DNA of 64,000 nucleotides from Kazachstania africana CBS 2517 (GCF_000304475.1 NC_018944.1:558001-622000), one strand, 5' to 3'; positions 30,170-40,033 are shown, numbered from the stretch's first letter. Notes: a model not told the origin generated them from the sequence alone. A program made the numbers and translations.

Positions 30170-31705
30170 TTATAATTTTGCATTTTCTTCAGCATTCTTA
30201 GCATTGATAACCTTTCTGACATTATCACCTAATTCTTTATCAACTCTAGTGAACATTTGGATGACACGCTCTTGAATTTCAGGAGAAGCAGCAGCCGCAT
30301 GAATTCCAATGTTATGAGCCTGTCTCTCTTGGGCGCCCTCTTGCTTTGACAAGACCTTTCTGTACAAATCGGTTGCTTGAACGAAATCAATGTCTCCCGC
30401 ATCTGTCTTCCAATGGTATGGAATTGCAGGACCATGCCAGACTTCCTGGTGTTCCTGAATTGGTCTATCTTGTTGAATAAATTGGTAGTTGGTATTAGTA
30501 GCATAGTAGTTTGGTTCGGAACCAAAATTACCATCAATGTTCATCGGACCATCTCTAATGACAGGGTTGAAGAACTTGGAAGCATATGGACAATTCACAG
30601 GGAGTTGAGCATAGTTTGGACCAATTCTATAACGGTGGGCATCCGCGTAAGCGAATAATCTTGACTGTAAGACAGGGTCCGCACTTGCTTCCTGGTATGG
30701 AACAGTATTACTTGGAGCAAAGGCTGCTTGTTCTACCTGTGCGAAGAAGTTCTTTGGATTCTCATTCAATACCAACTTACCAACACGTCTTAATGGGTAA
30801 TCTTTATGAGGCCAGATTTTCGTCAAATCAAACACAGAAAACGGGAATTTTTGAGCTTGTTCCTCTGTCATTGTTTGAATGTAGACAGTCCAAGATGGAA
30901 ACTTACCCTTCTCAATCGACGTAAAAAGATCTTGTTGACAGTAATCAGGATTTTCACCGGCAATTCTCGTGGCTTCTTCTATAGTCAAGTTTTTGATACC
31001 TTGATCACTGAGTATATGCACTTGAACGTAATGCCAGTCACCCTTCTTGTTCGACCATTTATAAGTGTGACCAGAATAACCATTCATAGTTCTATAACTT
31101 GCTGGCGTTCCACGATCAGAAAATAAAATCATAACTTGATGAACAGCGACTTGATTTTCTGGTGTAGTTAAGAAATCCCAGAACATATTTGCATCCTTCA
31201 TATTAGTTTGAGGATTTCTTTTTTGTGTATGAATGAAAGTTGGAAATTTAGAAGGATCTCTAATGAAGAAAATTGGTGTATTATTGTAGACCCAGTCAAG
31301 ATTACCTTCCTCGGTGTAAAATTTGGTAGCGAAACCTCTTGGATCTCTTACAGTATCAGCAGAACCCTTTTCACCACCGACAGTGGAGAATCTAGTAAGA
31401 CATCTTGTTCTTTTACCAATTGTATCAAACATGGCGGAGCCACAAATATCAGTTATATCATCGGTGACCTCAAAATAACCGAAAGCACCTGAACCATGAG
31501 CGTGGGGGTTTCTTTCTGGCACCCTTTCTCTGTTGAAATGAGCCAGGTTATCTAGCAAATTATAGTCCTGGAGCAGAAGAGGACCATGTTGTCCTATACG
31601 TTGAGTGGCATATGGCTCATTGAGCGGATTACCAAGTGAGTTGGTTACGACTCTGTCATCTCTAACATCAGCGGTATTAGTATTATCTTTTCCTTTAGCA
31701 GACAT
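30170..31705 (-). CDS. CTA1: Catalase A, peroxisomal/mitochondrial
   Basis: Haem catalase that breaks down hydrogen peroxide, chiefly from peroxisomal beta-oxidation. From the ATG at 31705 (MSAKGKDNTN) it is 511 residues (S. cerevisiae 515); the upstream in-frame extension starts at TTG and is rejected. The catalytic His70 lies in PHAHGSGAFG, the distal Asn in VYNNTPIFF, and the haem-ligand Tyr in RLFAYADAHRYRIG (~352). The C-terminus is AKL, a type 1 peroxisomal signal. Two (TA)n-rich stretches lie upstream. Position after RMD5 matches YDR256C, but beyond it the S. cerevisiae order ends. Confidence 0.97.
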   Translation of the reverse strand: MSAKGKDNTNTADVRDDRVVTNSLGNPLNEPYATQRIGQHGPLLLQDYNLLDNLAHFNRERVPERNPHAHGSGAFGYFEVTDDITDICGSAMFDTIGKRTRCLTRFSTVGGEKGSADTVRDPRGFATKFYTEEGNLDWVYNNTPIFFIRDPSKFPTFIHTQKRNPQTNMKDANMFWDFLTTPENQVAVHQVMILFSDRGTPASYRTMNGYSGHTYKWSNKKGDWHYVQVHILSDQGIKNLTIEEATRIAGENPDYCQQDLFTSIEKGKFPSWTVYIQTMTEEQAQKFPFSVFDLTKIWPHKDYPLRRVGKLVLNENPKNFFAQVEQAAFAPSNTVPYQEASADPVLQSRLFAYADAHRYRIGPNYAQLPVNCPYASKFFNPVIRDGPMNIDGNFGSEPNYYATNTNYQFIQQDRPIQEHQEVWHGPAIPYHWKTDAGDIDFVQATDLYRKVLSKQEGAQERQAHNIGIHAAAASPEIQERVIQMFTRVDKELGDNVRKVINAKNAEENAKL

Positions 31706-32647
31706 AGTTGATACAATAATTTTTATAGTACGATTATTATGTGTGTAATGATGATGAACCAAGCTAAAATTATGTGAATTATTAAAGGAGGTTCGGCTTA
31801 TGAGGGTTTATATATATATATATATACCATTACATGTAGAAGAGAAATGAGATTCACAGAATTTTCATTAGCCGTTAAATTTCATTACTAATGCACTCGG
31901 AGTACAGCTTCACATCATCAACCAATTGTCACGCATTCTAGACAATTATCCTTGGAAGTTGGGGTTATTAACGACAAAGTTAGATATCACACGTACCCTT
32001 TAAGTCTCGTGAGAGAGGGGGATATACCGGGAATAAAGCAAGTTAACATTACGATGCCCCTGCAATTCAGTATGCAATAGTTAAGCATGTAAGGTAATGG
32101 TTGTAACTATGGCCACTAACTCTGGCCATCCACCATGATGAGAATCGAGCCCATCGTGCCAACATTTGTAATGCATCATTGCTTTAGCTGGCTGGAGCTT
32201 TTATTCGGCGTGACAAAGCAAGCGATGCCCCATACCGGGATTACGCACAGGGAGAATCTCCGTTAAACGACGCACTGCAAAAGCATTGCAGAACAATTTT
32301 TTGGGCACTGCAATAAATGGTGTTTGAGTTTTTTCTGTTGATCACGTGCGGTAGTCCGGGTTAGCAAAGGTCATAATGTGTCTGGCTACCCACATTGAGA
32401 ATGTTGAAATGAAACAACTTAGTATTAGAAGATGACAGTTCTGAAATGTAAATTACTAGATATGGAATAAATCCAGTAGTCTTATCTGAACTTGATTTTG
32501 TACTCTTACTGTTGAATCTCTCATTCTTTTTTTCATGAAACCTTCTTTAGATATGATCCATTGAAATTTTAAAATATATAAGTATATAGTGTTATTTTAC
32601 GGGATCTGGAGGAAACTTATTGTCCTGATACTAGATCCCGGGCACTA
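31706..32647. other. Divergent promoter CTA1 / DIG2-like
   Basis: About 940 bp. It holds a (TA)9 run at 31809-31826, AGGGG/CCCCT stress-element-like pentamers near 32018, 32056 and an ATCACGTG E-box near 32340. S. cerevisiae order switches from YDR256 to YDR480 across this region. No LTR, tRNA or gene remnant is recognised. Confidence 0.5.
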
Positions 32648-33535
32648 ATGGTGGGTAGTCATATGCAAGCTGGTAGTGAAGATCATGAAAGAGTGAAGCT
32701 AATCGGTATCCTGTGTGCTTCACCTGGTTTGCAACAAGATAATCTACAGAAATCACAATTAGATCGTCTGAGAATTTCAAAAGACATCGAGATAGAGCAA
32801 CGTGCTAAAATCTCCCAGTTAGTTAAGACACCAAACCATCCAACGGGTTCCAATGATGCCTGCTTTCCGATAACCAAAAGGAACAGTACAGCATTTAGTA
32901 CTGCAGCGTCATTAAAGAGAAGGAAATTACCTTCTGCTCTAAATTTATCTTCCAGCAGCAGTTTTGAATTCAATTCTCCTGTAGATGAGAAGGTACCCTC
33001 TGACTCTCCTTTTTACCCGTCCACAGGCGTAAGAAGTAAGAAGAAGATACCTCCTCAAAAGACTACTAGATTCTCAAGAGTTGTCCATACAAATAACCTT
33101 TTTGTTACGACGCCAGAGACTTCTTGCAGACGTAGTCCTCCATCTGGCCCAAGATACCCACGACAAATTCCTCAGAGGAATATATATTACCCTTACTACT
33201 CTACCATCAGCCCTATTCGTCAACCTATTCCTACCCCAATACCCTCCTCCACTGTGCTACCGAGCTTTAATCCCTGGACAATGCCCATGGCTTCGCATTA
33301 TCTTCCATATTACCTTCACAATGTTGATACCCCATTTACTACTAGTGCCATCAACATCCATAAAAATAACGGAAATAAAAGGAAGTTTGCTGTGATGGAA
33401 GGTGAAATTAAAATAATGGATCATGTATTTAGTTTTGATTTTTCATTAAACAAGGGCCCTGATAAGGAAAATATCGACAAGAAGCTTTTTATGAGCATTT
33501 GTGACAAAATTTGGGAAGACTCTAAATTATTATAG
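32648..33535 (+). CDS. DIG2: Probable Dig1/Dig2-type regulator of Ste12
   Basis: A 295-residue Ser/Pro-rich protein with a basic patch (SLKRRKLPSALNLSS, ~88-102), a KKIPPQKTTRFSR stretch and a Pro/Tyr-rich middle (~165-225). The compact C-terminus (EIKIMDHVFSFDFSLN ... DKIWEDSKLL) looks like a small folded domain. It sits immediately before PHO8 on the opposite strand, exactly where S. cerevisiae has DIG2 (YDR480W, 323 residues). Dig1/Dig2 bind and inhibit Ste12 in mating and filamentation control. The identification rests mainly on this gene order; I could not match the sequence from memory in detail. Start could be M1 or M6. Confidence 0.6.
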   Translation: MVGSHMQAGSEDHERVKLIGILCASPGLQQDNLQKSQLDRLRISKDIEIEQRAKISQLVKTPNHPTGSNDACFPITKRNSTAFSTAASLKRRKLPSALNLSSSSSFEFNSPVDEKVPSDSPFYPSTGVRSKKKIPPQKTTRFSRVVHTNNLFVTTPETSCRRSPPSGPRYPRQIPQRNIYYPYYSTISPIRQPIPTPIPSSTVLPSFNPWTMPMASHYLPYYLHNVDTPFTTSAINIHKNNGNKRKFAVMEGEIKIMDHVFSFDFSLNKGPDKENIDKKLFMSICDKIWEDSKLL

Positions 33536-34162
33536 AAATTTCATATTACAGCGACACGATGGCTATTAATATTACCCCATTTAGTAATGATCGTAGGATA
33601 CAGTATAGAATTTTTTCAAGATGCCTATTCTCTTATTCCTCAGAAAAACACTAGTTCCTACAGTAGAAGGACGGTGTCATCAAGCTTAATTCAGATGCTT
33701 CTACGAGATTGATTGAAAGAAACTTCAAATTCTTCAAAAGTTTCAATTTTCTCCACCAAATTCGAAAGTATGACACTTGTTGAATATATGTTGATCTCGG
33801 ACTGACAATTAAATGAAAATAATGACACTTTCTTGAAACAACGGGACCATTCCGATAATCGATCATGTTACTGCCAGAAATGGCAATTAGCTAAACGTTG
33901 AACTTTACTTAATTTTAGAGTTAAAATACCTGGCAGATAGGAGAACCGATGCAAAATCACTTTTTTCGCATATTCCACGAGTAGATGTAGTCCCTATCCT
34001 CGTAACTACGTGCTGTTAATTAACAAAAACTGGTTTATAAGAATTTTCAAAGAGAAGCTGTAATAAATAAGTAAATAAATAAATAAATATGTAAATAAAT
34101 AAGTTGGATGAATAAATAATTAGGAAAATTTGCCCTTTTCGCATGGTTACAAAGAGACATGT
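33536..34162. other. Convergent 3' region DIG2-like / PHO8
   Basis: About 630 bp between two stops. It includes the AAAT-repeat segment at 34061-34120 (separate entry). A 71-codon minus ORF in it has no recognisable feature. Confidence 0.5.
34061..34120 (-). repeat. AAAT microsatellite / AU-rich element cluster in the PHO8 3' UTR
   Basis: A run of (AAAT)n and variants about 45-100 nt after the PHO8 stop. On the PHO8 strand it reads as many overlapping UAUUUAUU motifs, as in the CTA1 3' UTR. A 17-bp part (34093-34109) is identical at 16 of 17 bases to 30112-30128 downstream of CTA1. Confidence 0.6.
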
Positions 34163-35818
34163 CTAGTCGTTGCGCAAATTCAATAATTTATGATGATATT
34201 TATCATATAAATCAACCCGGTTAATTTCTTTAACATTAATTCCAGCAGAGTGGTCAGTTTCATTAATTAAGCCCGTAACTTTTACAAGATCAATGCCCAT
34301 ATATCTGGCCATGAATGAACCTATTTCAGTATTTTCATGATTACCTTGTAGATTTTTCAAAATATCAAGCCAAGTCTCTTGCTTATTTGCAAAAGCATAA
34401 ATATTAACGTCTACTGCGCTATGGCCATGTGTTGTCCACCCAACCTGAGCTCTAACTGAGACCATATCATTTAGCTTTTCCTGAAGTTTAGAACCGTCTG
34501 CTAGAGTAACCAGTTCATGTAAATCATTTTCAGTATAATCAGTGATGTTAAGATCATTCTTTAAAACCTCTTTTGCAACAAATTCTTTTTTATTGTTTCC
34601 GTCATAGTTTAAAATCTTCATTTGTAGATATTCACCAGAATGTTGTGCATTATCGAGAACTTGTGGATACCAAAGATATTCTGGATAGTCATCAGTCACT
34701 TGTCTGGCGGTAACTAGTCCTCCAGTTTCATGATCAGATGTAGAAATTAAAATTGTTTCTACGTCAGAGTTTTCTGCGAATTCAACAGCAGCTTTGAATG
34801 CTCTATCAAAAGCCAAAACCTCTCTGACTTGAGCAGCTGGATCATTTTGATGACCCGCGTGGTCAATTCTTGAACCTTCTACTAATAAAAAGAAACCTTT
34901 ATCAGAATTCTTTGTTGCAGCTGACAATGCGTTTAATGCAGTTATAGTTTGTTCTTCCAAAGAAGGATACTTGGAATGACTTCTATCAAGATCGAATGGG
35001 ATATCATAATCTGCTAAGAGACCCAATAATGGTAACGAGACATTGTGGCCTAGTTTCAAAGAATCGAATTCACTACGCGAGCCTACGTACTGCCACCCGT
35101 TATTAATTGCTTCATCAATTAGATTTCTATTATCTTTACGTGTACCAGATGGTCCATATCGTGATTTACCTGAATAGTAATGTGTTCTACCTCCACCTAT
35201 CATCAAATCTACCATCCTACCCAAAGGATAATTTCCCAATTGGTGCAAGGCGATTAAATCTTCTTGTATTCTAAAATCTGCATGTGCACTAAAGGAAGCA
35301 GGAGTAGCGTCAGTAATTCTTGTGGTAACAACCAGACCCGTCATGTAGCCATTTAATTTAGCCCCTTCTAGGATAGTACCACATGGAGCGTTAAAGGGAT
35401 CCACACCAATAGCACCATTGTATGACTTCAGTGCACATGAAAAAGCGGTGGCACCCGCAGCAGAGTCAGTTACTAAAGAATCAGAAGATCTAGTACGAGA
35501 TGAGCCAATTAGGTAATGATCTAAAAACAGCGTATCATTCATCGGCAAATCGTACTTATACTGTCTAAAGGATCTTGCTAGCGACAAAGAAGCTGGTCCC
35601 ATACCGTCTGTAACAAAGAAGATAACATTTTTCTTGTTATCGCTCTTTGGCTTTGTATGAGGAACTGTGCTAGAATCAGATATTTGAAATAGTAATGCTG
35701 CTAATGCGAAAAGAACAAACGTAGCGATCATGATTTTACGAGTTTTTGCCTTCAATCTAAATCGTGATTTTGTAGGGCTTGTGCCCAGTAATGCTGTATT
35801 TTCATTGACTTCTGTCAT
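34163..35818 (-). CDS. PHO8: Vacuolar repressible alkaline phosphatase
   Basis: Pho8 is a type II vacuolar membrane alkaline phosphatase that reaches the vacuole by the AP-3 pathway. The protein is 551 residues (S. cerevisiae 566). A short cytosolic tail with acidic/leucine signals (NENTALLG) precedes one membrane segment (~30-46). The enzyme domain has FFVTDGMGP with Asp71, nucleophile Ser119 in DSAAGATAFS, EGSRIDHAGHQND and STSDHETGG, together forming the two-zinc, one-magnesium site. The C-terminus contains GWTTHGHSAVDV. Order PHO8-CWC21-KRE2 matches YDR481C-YDR483W. Confidence 0.97.
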   Translation of the reverse strand: MTEVNENTALLGTSPTKSRFRLKAKTRKIMIATFVLFALAALLFQISDSSTVPHTKPKSDNKKNVIFFVTDGMGPASLSLARSFRQYKYDLPMNDTLFLDHYLIGSSRTRSSDSLVTDSAAGATAFSCALKSYNGAIGVDPFNAPCGTILEGAKLNGYMTGLVVTTRITDATPASFSAHADFRIQEDLIALHQLGNYPLGRMVDLMIGGGRTHYYSGKSRYGPSGTRKDNRNLIDEAINNGWQYVGSRSEFDSLKLGHNVSLPLLGLLADYDIPFDLDRSHSKYPSLEEQTITALNALSAATKNSDKGFFLLVEGSRIDHAGHQNDPAAQVREVLAFDRAFKAAVEFAENSDVETILISTSDHETGGLVTARQVTDDYPEYLWYPQVLDNAQHSGEYLQMKILNYDGNNKKEFVAKEVLKNDLNITDYTENDLHELVTLADGSKLQEKLNDMVSVRAQVGWTTHGHSAVDVNIYAFANKQETWLDILKNLQGNHENTEIGSFMARYMGIDLVKVTGLINETDHSAGINVKEINRVDLYDKYHHKLLNLRND

Positions 35819-36343
35819 GACTCTTGTTTTTCTTCAAGTCTTTGTGATGACAATGCTTTGGCTTTGAGCAGGTCTAGATATCAGCGTCTTGTGGCTAAAT
35901 GCGGTGTAAATACTTCACACTAGAAGGGGTTATGTAGGTAGCTTATTCACAGTGGAGTAAAGATGATTTAACTATGGAGAATTTTACGTTATCGATGCAA
36001 TACCAAAAAACTACCTCTTTTTTTTCTCTTTCTTATGTAATAGAATTATAACGGCTATATAATAATATCAATGTGATATTCTACATGACTAGACAGTGGA
36101 TATGTCAGCTTATGTGGTTAGTTATATACGTATTTCTTATTCGATTATCGTTGGAGAACTGCGATATTAGGCAGTTTGCAAAAGACATTTTCTGGCCACA
36201 CAGCCGGACCACTGGTGGTGATGGGAACATTATAGGTTATCACTTGGGGTGTAGCGGTTTCCCCGAAGAAAATATCTCTGAATGCTCATTCTGACTCATT
36301 TTACGGTCGTTTGTTTTCTATCAGGACGTTACTTGTCTTGGTA
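35819..36343. other. PHO8 upstream region
   Basis: About 525 bp between the CWC21 3' end and the PHO8 start. No CACGTG-type Pho4 core is visible in it; no gene or repeat is seen. Confidence 0.5.
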
Positions 36344-36802
36344 CTATGTCTCAGATTCGTTCACACGATTATCATATTGTTCTTTTTCTTCTGGTCCACT
36401 TTCGATGGATCCCTCCACACGCTTGTCTCTACTCTTGTAAGCCTTTGATAAACGCTGCTCTTCTTCCCATTCCTTCAACAGTTTCTCACGAAGTCCATTA
36501 CATTTGCTATCAACGACATCGTCCGTCAAACTTTCATCTTTCGCCTGTTGTTCCTCCAGCACATCTCTATATTCTGATACTTGCAACTCTATATTCCGTT
36601 TATTCAAATGTAACAAGATAGATTTATCTTTCTTCCCAGACCGTACCTGCTGCGGTGTTCGTAGTGCCTCTGCCTGCCTCTTTTTATAATGTTGTAATGA
36701 TCTAGTATACTTTTCATTGCCACTGGATGCTAACGACTTCTGTATATGTCCAGATGTCGAGGATCCCTTTGCAGACTTCAACCCAATACCATTATACGAC
36801 AT
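36344..36802 (-). CDS. CWC21: Spliceosome-associated protein Cwc21
   Basis: Cwc21 (SRm300/SRRM2 N-terminal relative) contacts Prp8 and Snu114 near the catalytic core of the spliceosome. The protein is 152 residues (S. cerevisiae 135). The extreme N-terminus MSYNGIGLKSAKGSSTSGHIQ is almost invariant in the family. The cwf21 motif lies around 70-118 (NIELQVSEYRDVLEEQQ then LREKLLKEWEEEQR). The tail is acidic and adds length. It is divergent from KRE2, as in S. cerevisiae. Confidence 0.96.
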   Translation of the reverse strand: MSYNGIGLKSAKGSSTSGHIQKSLASSGNEKYTRSLQHYKKRQAEALRTPQQVRSGKKDKSILLHLNKRNIELQVSEYRDVLEEQQAKDESLTDDVVDSKCNGLREKLLKEWEEEQRLSKAYKSRDKRVEGSIESGPEEKEQYDNRVNESET

Positions 36803-37352
36803 GCTGAATCGCTCCGTTACAATATCAAGATACTACCTCTTCGAATGGGTTACTCTAGCAAATCTTAATATGAGCCTCCCATCAGCGACTTTTTTCTGCT
36901 TTGGAGGGACAATTTACCCGGCTTCACGATCATTCACAACGCACGCAACAATCACTTCCAATTGAGAAAGCCCGCAACATTCTCCCCCGTTCATAATTAG
37001 CTCATATAACCACTGTTCCTGACAATAAATTTCACGATTGTCCCTCTATCACTCCTCAAGCAAACAACGCATCACTTCGATGATTTACATCTCAAAAGAG
37101 AAACACGTTAAACGGAATGTCACGCGAAAAGCATATCTCAAGCGCAAAAAAAAGAAAAGAACAGCGAAGACAGTTTGAACGAGATAAATACATCCAATTT
37201 TTATCAAGAACTTTTGGATCTTCTTTCAATTTAGCTATCTTTATAATCAGATCTGTACGGCTCTCGAACAGAAGAAGGACTGAAATTAGTAACAAACATA
37301 CTCGTTCTCTTTATACAGGACCCTTCTACTTTCTACTCTTCTATCTGCTGTC
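36803..37352. other. Divergent promoter CWC21 / KRE2
   Basis: A 550-bp region. It holds one SCB-type CGCGAAA at 37123-37129 (separate entry) and a purine-rich stretch after it. No gene is recognised. Confidence 0.5.
37123..37129 (+). promoter_or_regulatory. SCB-like site (CGCGAAA) upstream of KRE2
   Basis: CACGCGAAAA at 37121-37130 contains the Swi4/Swi6 (SBF) core CGCGAAA, 224 bp before the KRE2 start. Several yeast wall-synthesis genes are SBF targets, so G1/S control is plausible but unproven. Confidence 0.35.
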
Positions 37353-38648
37353 ATGGCTATCTTCTTAAGTAAGAGACTGCTAAGGTTTACTATCCTGGTG
37401 GCTGTGTCACTTTTTGTTATCATCACACTAAACAGTCATGAATCCAGTTCAAGTTACGTCTCAAACTTTATTCCTTCTTTCCAGTTCTCAAACAGTGACT
37501 GGTCATCTAGTGAAGGTTTAAGTCCCGAGGAACAAAGACTTAATGCTGCTGAAGGTAAGTCAGACTTATCACTCGACGAGCAAGCTAAAGCTTTACAAGA
37601 CTCCGCTGATCCAGTCACCGATTTGGCCACTACTGATGTCATGGAATTCATTAGACCATCTTTCGAAAACAAGGGCAAAAGACCAAAGGCTTGCTACGTC
37701 ACTTTAGTCAGAAACTCTGAATTAAACTCAATGTTAAACTCCATCAGAAAGGTTGAACAAAGATTTAACAAACAATTCAAATACGATTGGATTTTCTTAA
37801 ACGATGAACCATTTACTGATGAATTCAAGAACGCCGTCCAAGCCGAAATTTCTTCTACGGTTAAATTCGGTTTAATCCCAACTGAACATTGGTCCTTACC
37901 AGAGTGGATCGATGAAAGTAGAGCCACTGAAGCTAGATTCAAGATGGCTCATATCATTTACGGTGGTTCTGAATCGTACAGACACATGTGTCGTTTCCAA
38001 TCCGGTTTCTTCTGGAGACATCCTCTCTTAGATGACTATGACTGGTATTGGAGAGTTGAACCTGATATCAACTTATACTGTGATATCAAATATGACGTTT
38101 TCCAATGGATGCAAGATAATGAAAAAGTTTACGGTTTCACCATCTCTATTCATGAATATCTAGATACTATTCCAACTTTATGGGAGACTTCTATGAAATT
38201 CTTCAACGAACATTCTGAATACGTTGCCGATAACAATCTAATGAAATTTATCTCCGAAGATAATGGTGCCACTTACAACTTGTGTCACTTCTGGTCCAAT
38301 TTCGAAATTGCTAATTTGAATCTTTGGAGATCCCCAGCTTACAGGGCCTACTTCGATGCCTTAGATCATGCCGGTGGTTTCTTCTACGAAAGATGGGGTG
38401 ATGCTCCAGTTCACTCTATTGCCGCTTCTATCCTTTTGCCAAAGGATAGAATTCATTATTTCCCTAACATTGGTTATCACCATCCTCCATATGACAACTG
38501 TCCATTGGATAACCTTGTCTATTCTGAGAATAACTGTGACTGTAAACAAGATAATGATTTCACCTTTAGAGGTTACTCCTGTGGTAGACAATACTACGCT
38601 GCGCAAGGTATTGAAAAACCACCTTACTGGGAAAAATACTCCCATTAG
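37353..38648 (+). CDS. KRE2: Golgi alpha-1,2-mannosyltransferase Kre2/Mnt1
   Basis: Kre2/Mnt1 adds alpha-1,2-linked mannose to O-glycans and N-glycan outer chains in the medial Golgi. The protein is 431 residues (S. cerevisiae 442): short cytosolic tail, membrane anchor (~9-26), stem, GT15 domain. Key residues are the metal-site EPD (236-238, WRVEPDIN), the presumed nucleophile region NFEIANLNLWR (Glu318) and the FYERWGDAPVHS block. The C-terminus has the Cys-rich NCPLDN ... YSCGRQYY segment. KTR3, a member of the same family, is also in this window (62476-63708). Position matches YDR483W; the next gene here is CNS1 of chromosome II, so synteny switches after it. Confidence 0.97.
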   Translation: MAIFLSKRLLRFTILVAVSLFVIITLNSHESSSSYVSNFIPSFQFSNSDWSSSEGLSPEEQRLNAAEGKSDLSLDEQAKALQDSADPVTDLATTDVMEFIRPSFENKGKRPKACYVTLVRNSELNSMLNSIRKVEQRFNKQFKYDWIFLNDEPFTDEFKNAVQAEISSTVKFGLIPTEHWSLPEWIDESRATEARFKMAHIIYGGSESYRHMCRFQSGFFWRHPLLDDYDWYWRVEPDINLYCDIKYDVFQWMQDNEKVYGFTISIHEYLDTIPTLWETSMKFFNEHSEYVADNNLMKFISEDNGATYNLCHFWSNFEIANLNLWRSPAYRAYFDALDHAGGFFYERWGDAPVHSIAASILLPKDRIHYFPNIGYHHPPYDNCPLDNLVYSENNCDCKQDNDFTFRGYSCGRQYYAAQGIEKPPYWEKYSH

Positions 38649-38890
38649 TAAAGCCTAAATAGGTTAAAAATCAACCAAACTTTATATTTACTATCATATA
38701 AATTCTGTATTTAAATAAGATTGTTTTACTTTTATCATAAAGCGAAAGGCACTTCTAGTATTGTATCTGACAGCTTTGCTAATATTGGAAATTTTTTCGA
38801 TGCCCTCTTCGTCATCTTTAAAGATGCAAAAAAATTTGACTATTCGAACGTTGAATGCTAACACAAACAAAGCAACGTATATAATTAAGC

Positions 38891-40033
38891 ATGTCAGACG
38901 GGTATAAGAAACCTCAAAGATATGTGCCCGGTCCAAATGACCCGGCACTACCGCCACAACTTTCTGAATTCAAAGATAAATCGACAGATGAAGTCCTAGA
39001 GGAATTAAACCGAATGCCTTTCTTCATGACAAAGCTGGATGACACGGATGGAGATGGCGGTTCCAATATGGAATTAGAAGCTTTAAAGGCATTAGCGTAT
39101 GAAGGTGAACCACATGAAATAGCTGAAAACTTCAAAAATCAAGGTAACGACCTCTATAAAGTAAAAAGATTCAGAGATGCAAGAGAAATCTATACGAAAG
39201 GTATTGAAATGAAGTGTGACGTGGCCAAGATCAATGAATCATTATATGCTAATAGAGCAGCATGTCAGCTAGAGCTGAAAAATTTTAGAAGCTGTATATC
39301 TGATTGTAAGACAGCTTTAACATATAATCCCAAAAATATTAAGTGCTATTTCCGTATGGGGAAAGCTTTTACAGCAATCAACAAATTCGAATCTGCTAGG
39401 GAATCTATAGAATTTGGTCAAAAAATTGATAATGACAACAAATCTTTCGAGAATCTATTGAATATAATCAAAAACAAAGAGGAAGAGATTAGAAAGTATG
39501 AAGAAAAGAAGTTAAAAGCACAACAAGATCGTGAGAACAAAAAAATTATGTTACAAGATGCATTGACTTTAAGAAATGTCAAATCAATCAAAACAAACTC
39601 TCCTGCAAATATGATGGAAGAAGCCAAAGTTAGATTAGAAGATCCTATGGATTTTGAGTCTCAAATGATTTATCCCGCGCTAGTCATGTATCCAACAACC
39701 GATGAGTTCGATGTCATAGCTGAGGTAGGCGAACTCAGCACAGTCCAAGATCTTTTAGATTTAGTTATGAACAGACCAACAGACTGGTTTGAAATGCCTG
39801 GTCATGAAAATTTCAGTCCAAACAAACTAATTGCATTCATGGAAACACAAGCCGGTGGATTAATCAAAGTCGGTAAGAAATTAACCTTCCATGACATTTT
39901 GAAAAAGCAGTCTCCAAGTGTCCCCCTATTTGATGACGCTATTAAGATTTATTTTGTCCCTAAATCTGAAAGTGACACATGGATCTCTAAATGGAATAAA
40001 GTCGATGCCATAAAGAGAAGAAGTGGAAATTAA
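38891..40033 (+). CDS. CNS1: TPR co-chaperone Cns1
   Basis: Cns1 is an essential Hsp90/Hsp70 co-chaperone that supports folding of clients such as translation factor eEF2. The protein is 380 residues (S. cerevisiae 385). An N-terminal segment with YVPGPNDPALPPQLSEF is followed by three tetratricopeptide repeats (about 79-190; first FKNQGNDLYKVKRFRDAREIY). A charged helix (~200-235) and the C-terminal wheel domain (from SQMIYPALVMYP) follow. It begins the block syntenic to YBR155W-YBR163W. Its stop is 119 bp from the convergent SLI15 stop. Confidence 0.96.
   Translation: MSDGYKKPQRYVPGPNDPALPPQLSEFKDKSTDEVLEELNRMPFFMTKLDDTDGDGGSNMELEALKALAYEGEPHEIAENFKNQGNDLYKVKRFRDAREIYTKGIEMKCDVAKINESLYANRAACQLELKNFRSCISDCKTALTYNPKNIKCYFRMGKAFTAINKFESARESIEFGQKIDNDNKSFENLLNIIKNKEEEIRKYEEKKLKAQQDRENKKIMLQDALTLRNVKSIKTNSPANMMEEAKVRLEDPMDFESQMIYPALVMYPTTDEFDVIAEVGELSTVQDLLDLVMNRPTDWFEMPGHENFSPNKLIAFMETQAGGLIKVGKKLTFHDILKKQSPSVPLFDDAIKIYFVPKSESDTWISKWNKVDAIKRRSGN

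Noticed and set aside
30229..31492. Several ORFs of about 90-110 codons in other frames across the catalase gene
   Set aside because: Shadows of the strongly biased CTA1 coding sequence.
31706..31762. N-terminal extension of CTA1
   Set aside because: It starts at TTG; the ATG at 31705 places His70 exactly as in known catalase A.
32225..32270. Oleate response element (CGG...CCG) upstream of CTA1
   Set aside because: Spacer too long (21 bp) and the internal T.A bases do not fit the consensus.
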